DNA of 6,989 nt from an uncultured Rhizobiaceae group bacterium (GCA_937951455.1 CALFBU010000236.1:1-6989), one strand, 5' to 3'. Positions 1-6,382 are shown, counted from the stretch's first letter. Numbers and translations are program-made. The notes: generated from the sequence alone by a model not told the origin.

Positions 1-1419
1 CACTCTGACCTTGAAAAGAAAGTCGTAAAGCTTGTCGGTAAAGACATCGAAAAAGCTTACAAGATTTCTGACAAGCAAGAGCGCTATGAAGCATTGGATG
101 CTGCGAAAGCAAAAGCCAAGGAAGAATTCCTGACCGAAGAATCAACGGCTGATGAAGCAAACGTTCTTGGCGAAGTCTTCAAAAGCGTACAAGCGGACGT
201 GGTTCGTGGTTCAATCATCAAAACAGGCAAACGTATTGATGGCCGTGATCTAGATACCGTTCGCCAAATCGTTGCTGAAGTTGGCGTTCTTCCGCGTACA
301 CACGGTTCTGCTGTGTTTACACGGGGTGAAACACAAGCACTGGTTGTTGCAACATTGGGCACATCAGATGATGAGCAAATGATTGATGCGCTGACCGGTA
401 CGTATAAAGAAAACTTCATGCTGCACTATAACTTCCCGCCATATTCTGTCGGTGAAACAGGCCGCATGGGCTTTACCGGTCGTCGTGAAATTGGCCACGG
501 TAAACTGGCTTGGCGTGCAGTACGTGCTGTGCTTCCTTCGAAAGAAGAATTCCCATACACACTTCGTGCAGTATCTGAGATTACTGAATCAAACGGTTCG
601 TCCTCAATGGCTTCTGTCTGTGGTACCTCGCTTGCGTTCATGGATGCAGGCGTTCCGCTTAAAGCACCCGTTGCGGGTATCGCAATGGGTTTGATTAAAG
701 AAGGCGATGACTTTGCAGTTCTCTCTGACATCTTGGGTGATGAAGATCATTTGGGCGACATGGACTTTAAAGTTGCGGGTACTTCTGAAGGTCTGACATC
801 GCTTCAAATGGATATCAAAATCACAGGTATCACAGAAGAAATCATGAAGATTGCATTGGATCAAGCCAAGGGTGGTCGTGAGACCATTCTAAACGAAATG
901 GCAAATGCATTGACCGAAGGTCGCGCGGAGCTGGGTGAATTTGCACCACGCATCGAGAGCTTCAAAATTCCAACGGACAAAATCCGTGAAGTGATTGGTT
1001 CAGGCGGCAAGGTAATCCGTGAGATCGTTGAAAAAACAGGCGCTAAAGTTTCTATCGAAGACGACGGCACCGTAAAAGTTGCTTCATCTTCTGCAAAAGA
1101 AATTGATGCAGCGGTTACTTGGATCCGCTCTATTACGGATGATCCGGAAGTTGGTGAAATCTATGAAGGTACCGTTGTTAAAACCGTAGACTTCGGCGCA
1201 TTCGTAAACTTCTTCGGTGCAAAAGACGGTCTGGTTCACATCTCTCAATTGGCGAATGAACGCGTTGCAAAGACAACCGACGTGACTAACGAAGGCGATA
1301 AGGTCTGGGTCAAGTTGATGGGCTTTGATGACCGTGGCAAGGTTCGCCTTTCCATGAAAGTCGTAGATCAGGAAACTGGCAAGGAAATCGTCGAAGATAA
1401 AGAAGAAGATGACGACTAA
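1..1419 (+). CDS. pnp: Polyribonucleotide nucleotidyltransferase (PNPase), N-terminus outside the window
   Basis: PNPase is a trimeric cytoplasmic 3'-5' exoribonuclease that degrades RNA by phosphorolysis and can also add tails; it is a common RNA degradosome partner. The reading frame is open from base 1, giving 472 residues. By alignment from memory with E. coli PNPase (711 aa), about 237 residues are missing upstream. In fragment numbering: the end of the all-alpha linker domain (about 1-75), the second RNase PH core from GKRIDGRD (77-84), a phosphate-binding serine run in [11 protein letters not shown] (198-208), catalytic acids D249 and D255 with K257 in [12 protein letters not shown], a KH domain with the GSGG loop (333-336), and an S1 domain (about 385-455) with the typical DFGAFV. 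The tail is short and acidic. No frameshift is seen. In many bacteria pnp follows rpsO, which would lie left of this window. The TTG at 94 is internal, not a start. Confidence 0.97.
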   Translation, partial: HSDLEKKVVKLVGKDIEKAYKISDKQERYEALDAAKAKAKEEFLTEESTADEANVLGEVFKSVQADVVRGSIIKTGKRIDGRDLDTVRQIVAEVGVLPRTHGSAVFTRGETQALVVATLGTSDDEQMIDALTGTYKENFMLHYNFPPYSVGETGRMGFTGRREIGHGKLAWRAVRAVLPSKEEFPYTLRAVSEITESNGSSSMASVCGTSLAFMDAGVPLKAPVAGIAMGLIKEGDDFAVLSDILGDEDHLGDMDFKVAGTSEGLTSLQMDIKITGITEEIMKIALDQAKGGRETILNEMANALTEGRAELGEFAPRIESFKIPTDKIREVIGSGGKVIREIVEKTGAKVSIEDDGTVKVASSSAKEIDAAVTWIRSITDDPEVGEIYEGTVVKTVDFGAFVNFFGAKDGLVHISQLANERVAKTTDVTNEGDKVWVKLMGFDDRGKVRLSMKVVDQETGKEIVEDKEEDDD

Positions 1420-1440
1420 TCGTTATTGAAACAGAATTTG

Positions 1441-1470
1441 AAAAAGGCCGGAACATTCCGGCCTTTTTTT
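1441..1470 (+). terminator. Strong intrinsic terminator after pnp
   Basis: GGCCGGAA (1446-1453) and TTCCGGCC (1456-1463) form a perfect stem. It is flanked by an A-run (1441-1445) that pairs with the start of a seven-T tract (1464-1470). The drawn loop is only 2 nt, so the A-T closing pair probably opens to give a 4-nt loop. It lies 22 nt after the pnp stop. Because A-runs and T-runs flank both sides it could work in either direction, although no gene is seen on the opposite strand here. Confidence 0.93.
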
Positions 1471-1474
1471 ATGG

Positions 1475-1480
1475 TAGGGA
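1475..1480 (+). promoter_or_regulatory. Ribosome binding site of the methyltransferase gene
   Basis: TAGGGA ends 6 nt before the ATG at 1487 and begins only 4 nt after the T-tract of the pnp terminator. Any transcript carrying this site from an upstream promoter must therefore also contain the terminator hairpin. Confidence 0.6.
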
Positions 1481-1486
1481 ATAGAA

Positions 1487-2479
1487 ATGAAACCTGATTT
1501 TAAAGATGCACTCATACTAGCCCTTGATCGTGGCATTGCAAAACCACAAGGCCAATGGCGCATGTATGGCGCAGTCCATTTGCAAGGCTTGGATAATGAG
1601 TGGAAGCAAGTGCTTAAATGCGAGCAGTCTTTGAGACCGGAATTTATAAAACTGGAACGCGGTGGATATTCGGTTACACCAAAGTTCGAAGATGAAGAGA
1701 AACCATCGGTTGCAATCGTTCTGCTTGGGCGAAATCGTAAAGTAAATGAAGCCAATATCATCCGTGCTTGGAACGCTTGTGAAGAAAATGCTCAGATCAT
1801 TATCGCTGGCGACAAGACCGCTGGCGTCGGCTCTATGCGCAAATGGCTTTCTGGTAAAACCGAAATCATCGACAGTTTTTCAAAGCACCATGCCGTTGTG
1901 TTCTGGATTGCTAAAACGGGCGAAGATTGGGAAGAGCCAAATCTTGCCTCAGAAGTCGATGGCTATCATGTGTCAGAAGGCATGTTCTCGAGTGACGGGC
2001 CAGACAAGGGTTCAATATTACTTGCCGAACATTTTGACAAACGTCTCGGCGGCCCAGTGGCAGATTTGGGCGCTGGCTGGGGGTATCTCTCCAATGAACT
2101 TCTAAAGAGAAATGAAAAAGTCACGGAACTTGCCCTCTATGAAGCGGATTTTCATTCGCTGGAAGCTGCAAAGAAAAACGTACAACCCTATAAAGATTTA
2201 ACACCATCATTTCATTGGTGCGATATAACAACCGAATTTAAAAAGACGCCTTATCAATGGGTCATCATGAACCCGCCATTTCACTCAGGCCGTTCAGCAG
2301 AGCCGGAACTTGGCAAACGTTTCATCCAGGTAGCAGCCTCAACGCTGCCTTCAGGGGGTAGATTACTCATGGTCGCAAATCGCAATCTGCCATACGAAGA
2401 TACGCTCAATAAAGTCTTCAGGCATTTCAAGGTTCTGGAAGAACGCGATGGGTTCAAGGTAATTGAGGCGGTTAAGTAG
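1487..2479 (+). CDS. RsmC-like class I SAM-dependent rRNA (guanine-N2) methyltransferase
   Basis: This 330-residue protein matches the RsmC/RlmG layout: an N-terminal methyltransferase-like domain that has lost catalytic motifs (about 1-155), then an active class I domain. E. coli RsmC (343 aa) methylates G1207 of 16S rRNA in the small subunit. Visible in the C-terminal half are the family block FSSDGPDKGS (167-176), SAM motif I VADLGAGWGY (191-200), acidic residue E219 at the end of strand 2, D246, and the catalytic NPPFH (262-266) typical of amino-group methylation of guanine. The start ATG has an AGGGA-type ribosome site (1476-1480) at 6 nt spacing, just after the pnp terminator. It ends 2 bp from the convergent fabI stop. 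RsmC is the best guess from size and gene context; the RlmG type (23S rRNA G1835) cannot be excluded, so no symbol is given. Confidence 0.85.
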   Translation: MKPDFKDALILALDRGIAKPQGQWRMYGAVHLQGLDNEWKQVLKCEQSLRPEFIKLERGGYSVTPKFEDEEKPSVAIVLLGRNRKVNEANIIRAWNACEENAQIIIAGDKTAGVGSMRKWLSGKTEIIDSFSKHHAVVFWIAKTGEDWEEPNLASEVDGYHVSEGMFSSDGPDKGSILLAEHFDKRLGGPVADLGAGWGYLSNELLKRNEKVTELALYEADFHSLEAAKKNVQPYKDLTPSFHWCDITTEFKKTPYQWVIMNPPFHSGRSAEPELGKRFIQVAASTLPSGGRLLMVANRNLPYEDTLNKVFRHFKVLEERDGFKVIEAVK

Positions 2480-2484
2480 CCTCA
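2464..2484. other. Short inverted repeat spanning two convergent stop codons
   Basis: TGAGGC (2464-2469) and GCCTCA (2479-2484) form a 6-bp stem with a 9-nt loop. It covers the methyltransferase stop (2477-2479) and the end of the fabI stop (2482-2484). There is no T-tract on either side, so it is a weak candidate for a shared convergent terminator at best. Confidence 0.3.
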
Positions 2485-3285
2485 CCCATCCATCGAATTC
2501 AGCTCATCCAGCTTCGGCATAGATACCGTCGAATAACCTGAGTCCACAAAGTGAATTTCCCCGGTTACGCCTGAGGATAAATCGGACAATAGATAAAGCC
2601 CTGAGCCGCCGACTTCTGAAATATCAACGGTACGGCGTAGGGGTGAATTACGTTTTTGGTAGTTAAACATTGCGCGCGCATCAGAAACACCAGCGCCAGC
2701 AAGCGTGCGAACTGGGCCAGCCGAAATTGCATTGACGCGAATGCCTTGCGGGCCATAATCGCTTGCCAGATATCGAACACTGGCTTCAAGTGCTGCCTTG
2801 GCAACACCCATGACGTTATAGTTTGGCATCACGCGAGACGCGCCGCCATAGGTGAGCGTTAGCATAGAGCCACCGTCATTCATGATAGCTGCTGCACGTT
2901 TTGCGATTTCAGTAAAAGAAAAGCATGAGATAACCATCGTGCGTGAAAAGTTCTCACGCGTGGTATCTGCATACATGCCTTTCAGTTCATTCTTGTCTGA
3001 AAATGCAATCGCATGAACCAGAAAATCTATATTGCTCCATTCTTTTTTAAGCGTATCAAAAACTGCATCGACAGAAGCAATGTCTTCTACATCGCAATCC
3101 AGAAGCAGGTTTGAGCCAACACTGTCAGCCAGAGGCTTAACGCGTTTGCCAAAGCCATCACCCTGGTAAGTGAAAGCAAGTTCCGCACCTTGGTCGGCCA
3201 GTTGTTTGGCAATGCCCCATGCAATCGAGTGGTTGTTTGCGACACCCATTACAAGGCCGCGTTTGCCTTTCATTAAGTCACCCAT
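2482..3285 (-). CDS. fabI: Enoyl-[acyl-carrier-protein] reductase (NADH)
   Basis: FabI catalyses the last reduction of each fatty acid elongation cycle (trans-2-enoyl-ACP to acyl-ACP) in the cytoplasm and is the target of triclosan. The 267-residue protein is an SDR-fold enoyl reductase. It has the FabI-type nucleotide-binding GVANNHSIAWG (14-24) and catalytic Y146, Y156 and K163 in TYGGASRVMPNYNVMGVAK, the same numbers as I recall for E. coli. The segment VHAIAFSDKNELKG (90-103) is typical of alphaproteobacterial FabI; it has Ala at the place of E. coli Gly93. The start is placed at 3285 because AAGGAA (3294-3299) lies 8 nt upstream; an ATG four codons inside (3271-3273) is a less likely alternative. 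This is the last gene of the operon, 12 nt after fabB, and its ribosome site overlaps the fabB stop codon. Confidence 0.96.
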   Translation of the reverse strand: MGDLMKGKRGLVMGVANNHSIAWGIAKQLADQGAELAFTYQGDGFGKRVKPLADSVGSNLLLDCDVEDIASVDAVFDTLKKEWSNIDFLVHAIAFSDKNELKGMYADTTRENFSRTMVISCFSFTEIAKRAAAIMNDGGSMLTLTYGGASRVMPNYNVMGVAKAALEASVRYLASDYGPQGIRVNAISAGPVRTLAGAGVSDARAMFNYQKRNSPLRRTVDISEVGGSGLYLLSDLSSGVTGEIHFVDSGYSTVSMPKLDELNSMDG

Positions 3286-3293
3286 AATCTCAG

Positions 3294-3299
3294 TTCCTT
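3294..3299 (-). promoter_or_regulatory. fabI ribosome binding site overlapping the fabB stop
   Basis: On the minus strand AAGGAA sits 8 nt before the fabI ATG and shares bases with the fabB TAA (3298-3300). This suggests that ribosomes ending fabB may help start fabI translation. It also favours the first ATG over the one at 3271-3273. Confidence 0.7.
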
Positions 3300-4515
3300 A
3301 ACCGTTATAGCGCTGAAGCGCGAGTGTTGCGTTTGTGCCGCCAAAGCCGAATGAATTCGAAATGACTGTATTCAGATTCGCATTATCAATGCGTTTTTGA
3401 ACGATGTTGACATCAGCAAATTCAGGATCAAGTTCCTCGATGTGCGCGCTTTCAGCAATGAAATCATTATTCATCATCAACAGACAATAAATCGCTTCCT
3501 GAACACCTGTTGCGCCAAGCGAATGACCTGTCAGGGATTTGGTTGCAGAAATCGGCGGGCATTTGTCACCAAAGACTTCACGGATTGCCCCAATTTCCTT
3601 GGCATCGCCAACAGGGGTCGAAGTGCCATGCGGATTGATATAGTCAATTGGGTCGTTGACGGTTGAAAGCGCCATTTGCATACAGCGCACCGCGCCTTCG
3701 CCTGATGGGGCAACCATGTCACTACCATCAGATGTTGCACCGTAACCGATGATTTCGCCATAGATTTTAGCGCCGCGGGCTTTTGCATGTTCAAGCTCTT
3801 CGAGAACCAACACACCTGCACCACCGGCAATAACAAATCCATCACGGTCTTTGTCATAGGCGCGTGATGCTTTTGATGGCGTATCGTTAAACTTCGAAGA
3901 CATAGCACCCATCGCATCAAACAGGTTCGACATCGACCAATCAAGATCTTCCGAGCCACCTGCAAAGATGATGTCTTGCTTACCCATTTGAATGGTTTCA
4001 TACGCATTGCCAACGCAGTGGTTGGATGTGGCGCAGGCTGAAGTGATCGAATAATTCACACCCTTGATTTCAAATTGCGTACCGAGCACGGCAGAAGCAG
4101 TTGAACTCATCGCCTTGGGTACCGCGGTCGGCCCAATGCGCTTTGGTCCTTTTTCACGTGTGGTGTCAGCGGCTTCGAAAATAGTCTTTGTTGAAGGTCC
4201 GCCAGAACCCATAATAATGCCGGTTCTTGGATTCACAACATCACCCGTTTCAAGACCGGCGTCCTGAATGGCCTGCTCCATGGCGATGTAATTCCATGCA
4301 GTGCCCTTAGCCATAAATCGTGAAGTACGTCGATCAAGCACTTCAAAAGGATCAAGATCAGGCGCACCTTGCACCTGACATCTAAAACCATATTTCACAT
4401 GATCTTCAGCAGTAGTTATGCCTGACTTGGCTTCTCTTAAAGAACCCAGAACCTCTTGGGTATTATTACCAATGGATGAGACAATGCCCATGCCTGTTAC
4501 GACAACGCGTTTCAT
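3298..4515 (-). CDS. fabB: 3-oxoacyl-[acyl-carrier-protein] synthase I (beta-ketoacyl-ACP synthase I)
   Basis: FabB condenses malonyl-ACP with acyl-ACP. It is specifically needed to elongate the cis-3-decenoyl-ACP made by FabA, which commits carbon to unsaturated fatty acids. The 405-residue protein is close to the E. coli length (406) and has the thiolase fold throughout. The nucleophile is C161 in [12 protein letters not shown], with H296 in [12 protein letters not shown]326 and H331 in [14 protein letters not shown], and the C-terminal glycine loop [10 protein letters not shown] (387-396). The Cys-His-His set marks it as an elongating synthase, not the FabH type. The fabA adjacency and sequence support FabB over FabF. 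It lies 24 nt downstream of fabA, with AAGGAA upstream of the ATG at 8-9 nt spacing. No defect is visible. Confidence 0.96.
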   Translation of the reverse strand: MKRVVVTGMGIVSSIGNNTQEVLGSLREAKSGITTAEDHVKYGFRCQVQGAPDLDPFEVLDRRTSRFMAKGTAWNYIAMEQAIQDAGLETGDVVNPRTGIIMGSGGPSTKTIFEAADTTREKGPKRIGPTAVPKAMSSTASAVLGTQFEIKGVNYSITSACATSNHCVGNAYETIQMGKQDIIFAGGSEDLDWSMSNLFDAMGAMSSKFNDTPSKASRAYDKDRDGFVIAGGAGVLVLEELEHAKARGAKIYGEIIGYGATSDGSDMVAPSGEGAVRCMQMALSTVNDPIDYINPHGTSTPVGDAKEIGAIREVFGDKCPPISATKSLTGHSLGATGVQEAIYCLLMMNNDFIAESAHIEELDPEFADVNIVQKRIDNANLNTVISNSFGFGGTNATLALQRYNG

Positions 4516-4539
4516 GTTTCCGTTCCTTATAAATTAGCT

Positions 4540-5055
4540 TTAAGAGGCTTTTTCTTTAGACAAGCCGACTTTCAGATCCTTGGCTGTATAGATAACTTCG
4601 CCATCGGCCTTTAACCAGCCATCGGCAATGCCAAGCACGAGACGGCCGCGCATGATGCGTTTGAAATCGATACCATATTCGACCAGCTTTGTATTGGGCG
4701 TAACCATGCCTTTAAATTTAACTTCGCCCGTCGATAGTGCCATCCCGTATCCCTCGCCACCAGACCAGCCTAGGAAGAAGCCTGTTAATTGCCACATGGC
4801 ATCTAGGCCGAGACAACCAGGCATGATTTCATTGCCGATAAAGTGACATGGAAAAAACCAGGCATCCGGTTTGACATCGAGTTCTGCACGAACCATGCCT
4901 TTGCCGTGTTCACCACCTTCTTCGGAAAGTTGCGTAATACGATCAAACATCAACATGGGTGGAGCAGGGAGTTGAGCATTTCCTTGTCCGAAAAGTTCTC
5001 CGCGTCCACATGCAAGTAATTCTTCGTAATTATAACTTGTTTGGCGTTCAGTCAT
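4540..5055 (-). CDS. fabA: Bifunctional 3-hydroxydecanoyl-ACP dehydratase / trans-2-decenoyl-ACP isomerase
   Basis: FabA dehydrates 3-hydroxydecanoyl-ACP and isomerises trans-2- to cis-3-decenoyl-ACP, the branch point of anaerobic-type unsaturated fatty acid synthesis. At 171 residues it is essentially the E. coli length (172). This is a single hotdog-fold domain with catalytic H71 in [13 protein letters not shown] (68-80) and D85 in [14 protein letters not shown] (81-94). FabZ proteins are shorter and usually have Glu at the acid position, so FabA is the better call. The start at 5055 has AGAGG-like Shine-Dalgarno bases 10 nt upstream on the minus strand. It is the first gene of the fabA-fabB-fabI operon and is divergent from irr across about 257 bp; its promoter must lie in that gap, but I cannot point to convincing -35/-10 boxes. 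Confidence 0.96.
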   Translation of the reverse strand: MTERQTSYNYEELLACGRGELFGQGNAQLPAPPMLMFDRITQLSEEGGEHGKGMVRAELDVKPDAWFFPCHFIGNEIMPGCLGLDAMWQLTGFFLGWSGGEGYGMALSTGEVKFKGMVTPNTKLVEYGIDFKRIMRGRLVLGIADGWLKADGEVIYTAKDLKVGLSKEKAS

Positions 5056-5170
5056 GTAAGCCGTGCCTCTTTAAATGATATATCAATATGCTTCGCAATT
5101 ATTTACCACATGCATTTGCAGTCTGCCAAAGGAAGAATTGCACTTTTGTGTAGAAGTTTGCAAAGACTGC

Positions 5171-5186
5171 TATTGTGGGCCCAATA
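5171..5186. other. Short dyad next to the 16-bp palindrome
   Basis: TATTG (5171-5175) and CAATA (5182-5186) are inverted repeats around TGGGCC. The overlapping TGGGCCCA (5176-5183) is itself a perfect 8-bp palindrome. It ends 2 bp before the larger palindrome, so the two could be a paired protein-binding region. A chance dyad of this length in an AT-rich spacer is quite possible. Confidence 0.3.
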
Positions 5187-5188
5187 TT

Positions 5189-5204
5189 TTGACGTGCACG
5201 TCAA
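5189..5204. promoter_or_regulatory. Perfect 16-bp palindrome, candidate operator
   Basis: TTGACGTGCACGTCAA reads identically on both strands with no mismatch and no spacer, lying 134 bp upstream of the fabA start and 108 bp upstream of the likely irr start. This form suits a dimeric regulator. Each arm also contains TTGACG, a good -35 hexamer; on the plus strand TATTTT (5212-5217) follows at 17 bp, so it could sit on a second, distal irr promoter. The binding protein is unknown. Confidence 0.55.
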
Positions 5205-5246
5205 TTTAATTTATTTTTTGTGCAAGTTTGTCTCGCCAACACGCAC

Positions 5247-5275
5247 TTGCGCATATGGCGGCAAAATATTATATT
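5247..5275 (+). promoter_or_regulatory. Possible irr promoter
   Basis: TTGCGC (5247-5252) and TATATT (5270-5275) are separated by 17 bp. The -10 matches the consensus at 5 of 6 bases, while the -35 matches only 3 of 6. Transcription would begin near 5282, inside the Fur-like box, giving a leader of about 30 nt for a start at 5313. Confidence 0.4.
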
Positions 5276-5281
5276 CACCCT

Positions 5282-5300
5282 AATAATGAGAATTAATATC
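5282..5300 (+). promoter_or_regulatory. Fur-box-like sequence upstream of irr
   Basis: AATAATGAGAATTAATATC matches the classical E. coli Fur box GATAATGATAATCATTATC at 15 of 19 positions in my hand alignment. It lies just downstream of the candidate -10 and 12 nt before the likely irr ATG, a position suited to repression. Fur control of irr is described in Bradyrhizobium. The region is AT-rich, which raises the chance of accidental matches. Confidence 0.45.
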
Positions 5301-5312
5301 AAGTGGCCTAAC

Positions 5313-5732
5313 ATGTTCGACAGACTTGAAAATTTGGATGTAACTTTGCGAGAGGCAAATTTACGCCCCACACGTCAAAGAATTGACCTCGCGCGTTTGC
5401 TTTTTTCCAAGGGTGAACGTCACGTCTGCGCGGAAACATTATTTGAAGAAGCACGTGATGCAGGCGTCATGGTTTCACTGGCCACCATCTATAACACCTT
5501 GCACCAGTTTACTGACAGCGGTTTGTTGCGCGCGATTACTGTGGATTCAAGCCGTACATACTTTGACACCAATACGGGTGATCACCATCATTTCTATTTG
5601 GAAGAATCCAACGAATTGATGGATATGCCGGATGGCTATGTCAAAGTGGACAATCTGCCGAAGCCACCCGAAGGCCTTGAGATATCAAGTGTCGATGTTG
5701 TGGTGCGTGTGCGCCCAACATCCAAAAACTGA
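5313..5732 (+). CDS. irr: Irr-type iron/heme-responsive transcriptional regulator (Fur family)
   Basis: Irr is the alphaproteobacterial Fur-family regulator that acts under iron limitation and senses iron through heme and heme synthesis. From the ATG at 5313 it has 139 residues. The N-terminal winged helix contains LRPTRQRIDLARLLF (17-31) and a recognition region VSLATIYNTLHQFTDSGLL (54-72). The dimerisation part carries GDHHHFYLEESNELMD (89-104), whose three histidines (91-93) are the Irr heme/metal motif. There is a single cysteine (C39) and no CxxC zinc pair, unlike typical Fur. The N-terminal GCPWH-type heme motif of Bradyrhizobium Irr is absent. The frame stays open upstream to a GTG at 5220 and an ATG at 5286, but homology begins near 5313 and the Fur-like box covers 5286; the ribosome site (AAGTGG) is weak. 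It is divergent from fabA, and its stop abuts that of the next gene. Confidence 0.9.
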   Translation: MFDRLENLDVTLREANLRPTRQRIDLARLLFSKGERHVCAETLFEEARDAGVMVSLATIYNTLHQFTDSGLLRAITVDSSRTYFDTNTGDHHHFYLEESNELMDMPDGYVKVDNLPKPPEGLEISSVDVVVRVRPTSKN

Positions 5733-6284
5733 TTATTCTTCAATCAATTCATCGGGATATACACCCCAGACATTGGCCTTACTAATGTAACCATCTTTTT
5801 TCCCGATGGTTAAGTGGCAAAACTTTTCTCCGCAATAATCTACCTGCGCAACAACGCCGGGTTCAACCTTGGCGATGGTGGAAGAGGCTGGATTATCATC
5901 TGATTTTAAATCGGCAAGGCCTTTTGTTTTATCAGATTCCCAAGGGTTTATGATCGCAGTGCGTTTGCCTGAAAGCAGTGAATGCAACATCCATCCTTCG
6001 TTGCCTTCTGCATCGCGAACCTTGCGCCAATTATCAAATTCCTGAATGATTTCGATTGGCAGGCCTTTTTTCTTATAAAGCCATGCAACCTGATATTTTC
6101 CGCCTGGTCCAACACGCATGTTTGCCTTGCCTGATTTTAAGCTTACAAAACGCGGAATGGGCAAACCCGTTTTTCCCGTAGTCGTCGATTGTGCGTTAGC
6201 GATAGGCGCAAAGCTAGGCAGCGCAAGAATGCTCGCCGCCATTAAACCCAAAAATGATTTTGAAAACAATTTGGACAAATTCAA
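5733..6284 (-). CDS. Exported protein with two bacterial SH3-like domains
   Basis: This 183-residue protein starts with a signal peptide: Lys at 5 and 9, a hydrophobic stretch FLGLMAASILALPSFA (11-26), and a likely signal peptidase I site after ANA (29-31). It should act in the periplasm. Two SH3-like modules of the alphaproteobacterial SH3_4 type follow: one at about 46-108, with the hallmark ANMRVGPGGKYQVAWLY (54-70) and GW at 97-98, and a second at about 125-177 ending in the family-typical ANVWGVYPDE (170-179). C151 and C156 could form a disulfide. Such domains usually bind cell wall or protein partners; no catalytic domain is seen and the exact role is unknown. The start is a TTG with a perfect AGGAG at 7 nt spacing. 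It is convergent with irr (0 bp between stops) and divergent from the dehydrogenase gene. Confidence 0.88.
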   Translation of the reverse strand: MNLSKLFSKSFLGLMAASILALPSFAPIANAQSTTTGKTGLPIPRFVSLKSGKANMRVGPGGKYQVAWLYKKKGLPIEIIQEFDNWRKVRDAEGNEGWMLHSLLSGKRTAIINPWESDKTKGLADLKSDDNPASSTIAKVEPGVVAQVDYCGEKFCHLTIGKKDGYISKANVWGVYPDELIEE

Positions 6285-6296
6285 CTCATTTCTCCT
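6284..6296 (-). promoter_or_regulatory. AGGAG ribosome site that decides the TTG start
   Basis: On the minus strand AGGAG (6292-6296) lies 7 nt before TTG (6282-6284). A nearer ATG (6287-6289), only 2 nt from AGGAG, is out of frame and stops after two codons (ATG AGT TGA). The next in-frame ATG, at codon 15, would remove the charged part of the signal peptide. TTG is therefore the supported start. Confidence 0.8.
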
Positions 6297-6382
6297 GTAA
6301 CGTCTTGTAAATGAAAACCATGGCTTTTGTCTTGCCAGTGTGGCCTTATAAATATATCTAGTGTCTTGTTATTCTAAGACGG

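Larger units (their letters stand above)
5056..5312. promoter_or_regulatory. Divergent fabA-irr intergenic control region
   Basis: This 257-bp AT-rich spacer serves the start of the fabA operon on the left and irr on the right. It holds a perfect 16-bp palindrome (5189-5204), a shorter dyad (5171-5186), a possible irr promoter (5247-5275) and a Fur-box-like sequence (5282-5300), listed separately. I looked for the Irr iron control element (TTTAGAA...TTCTAAA type) and saw only half-site-like bases (TAGAA at 5151-5155). Confidence 0.7.

Noticed and set aside
84..1070. Long minus-strand and frame-shifted ORFs inside pnp
   Set aside because: They overlap a fully conserved PNPase frame, have low-complexity Ser/Arg/Thr-rich translations, and show no recognisable motif or ribosome site.
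3531..4013. 160-codon minus-strand ORF inside fabB
   Set aside because: It is a frame shadow of fabB, which is intact with all catalytic residues; the translation is Met/Lys/Arg-rich without a domain.
5118..5170. Inverted repeat GCAGTCT (5118-5124) / AGACTGC (5164-5170)
   Set aside because: Only 7 bp separated by 39 nt, with poor similarity beyond the core; likely chance in a 257-bp spacer.
5222..5260. Interleaved repeats GCAAGT/ACTTGC and CGCCA/TGGCG upstream of irr
   Set aside because: They could be drawn as a pseudoknot, but the arms are 5-6 bp and no known riboswitch pattern is visible; it also lies upstream of the likely transcription start.
5041..5283. 80-codon plus-strand ORF across the fabA-irr spacer
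   Set aside because: It overlaps the fabA start antisense, has no ribosome site, and its translation looks random; the region is better explained as regulatory DNA.
5220..5312. N-terminal extension of Irr from GTG 5220 or ATG 5286
   Set aside because: The extra residues do not resemble Irr N-termini, have no ribosome site, and cover the candidate promoter and Fur-like box. ATG 5286 remains possible but less likely than 5313.
6363..6380. GTCTT...AAGAC hairpin between the SH3 and dehydrogenase genes
   Set aside because: A 5-bp AT-containing stem with an 8-nt loop and no T-tract, in a divergent promoter region where a terminator is not expected.
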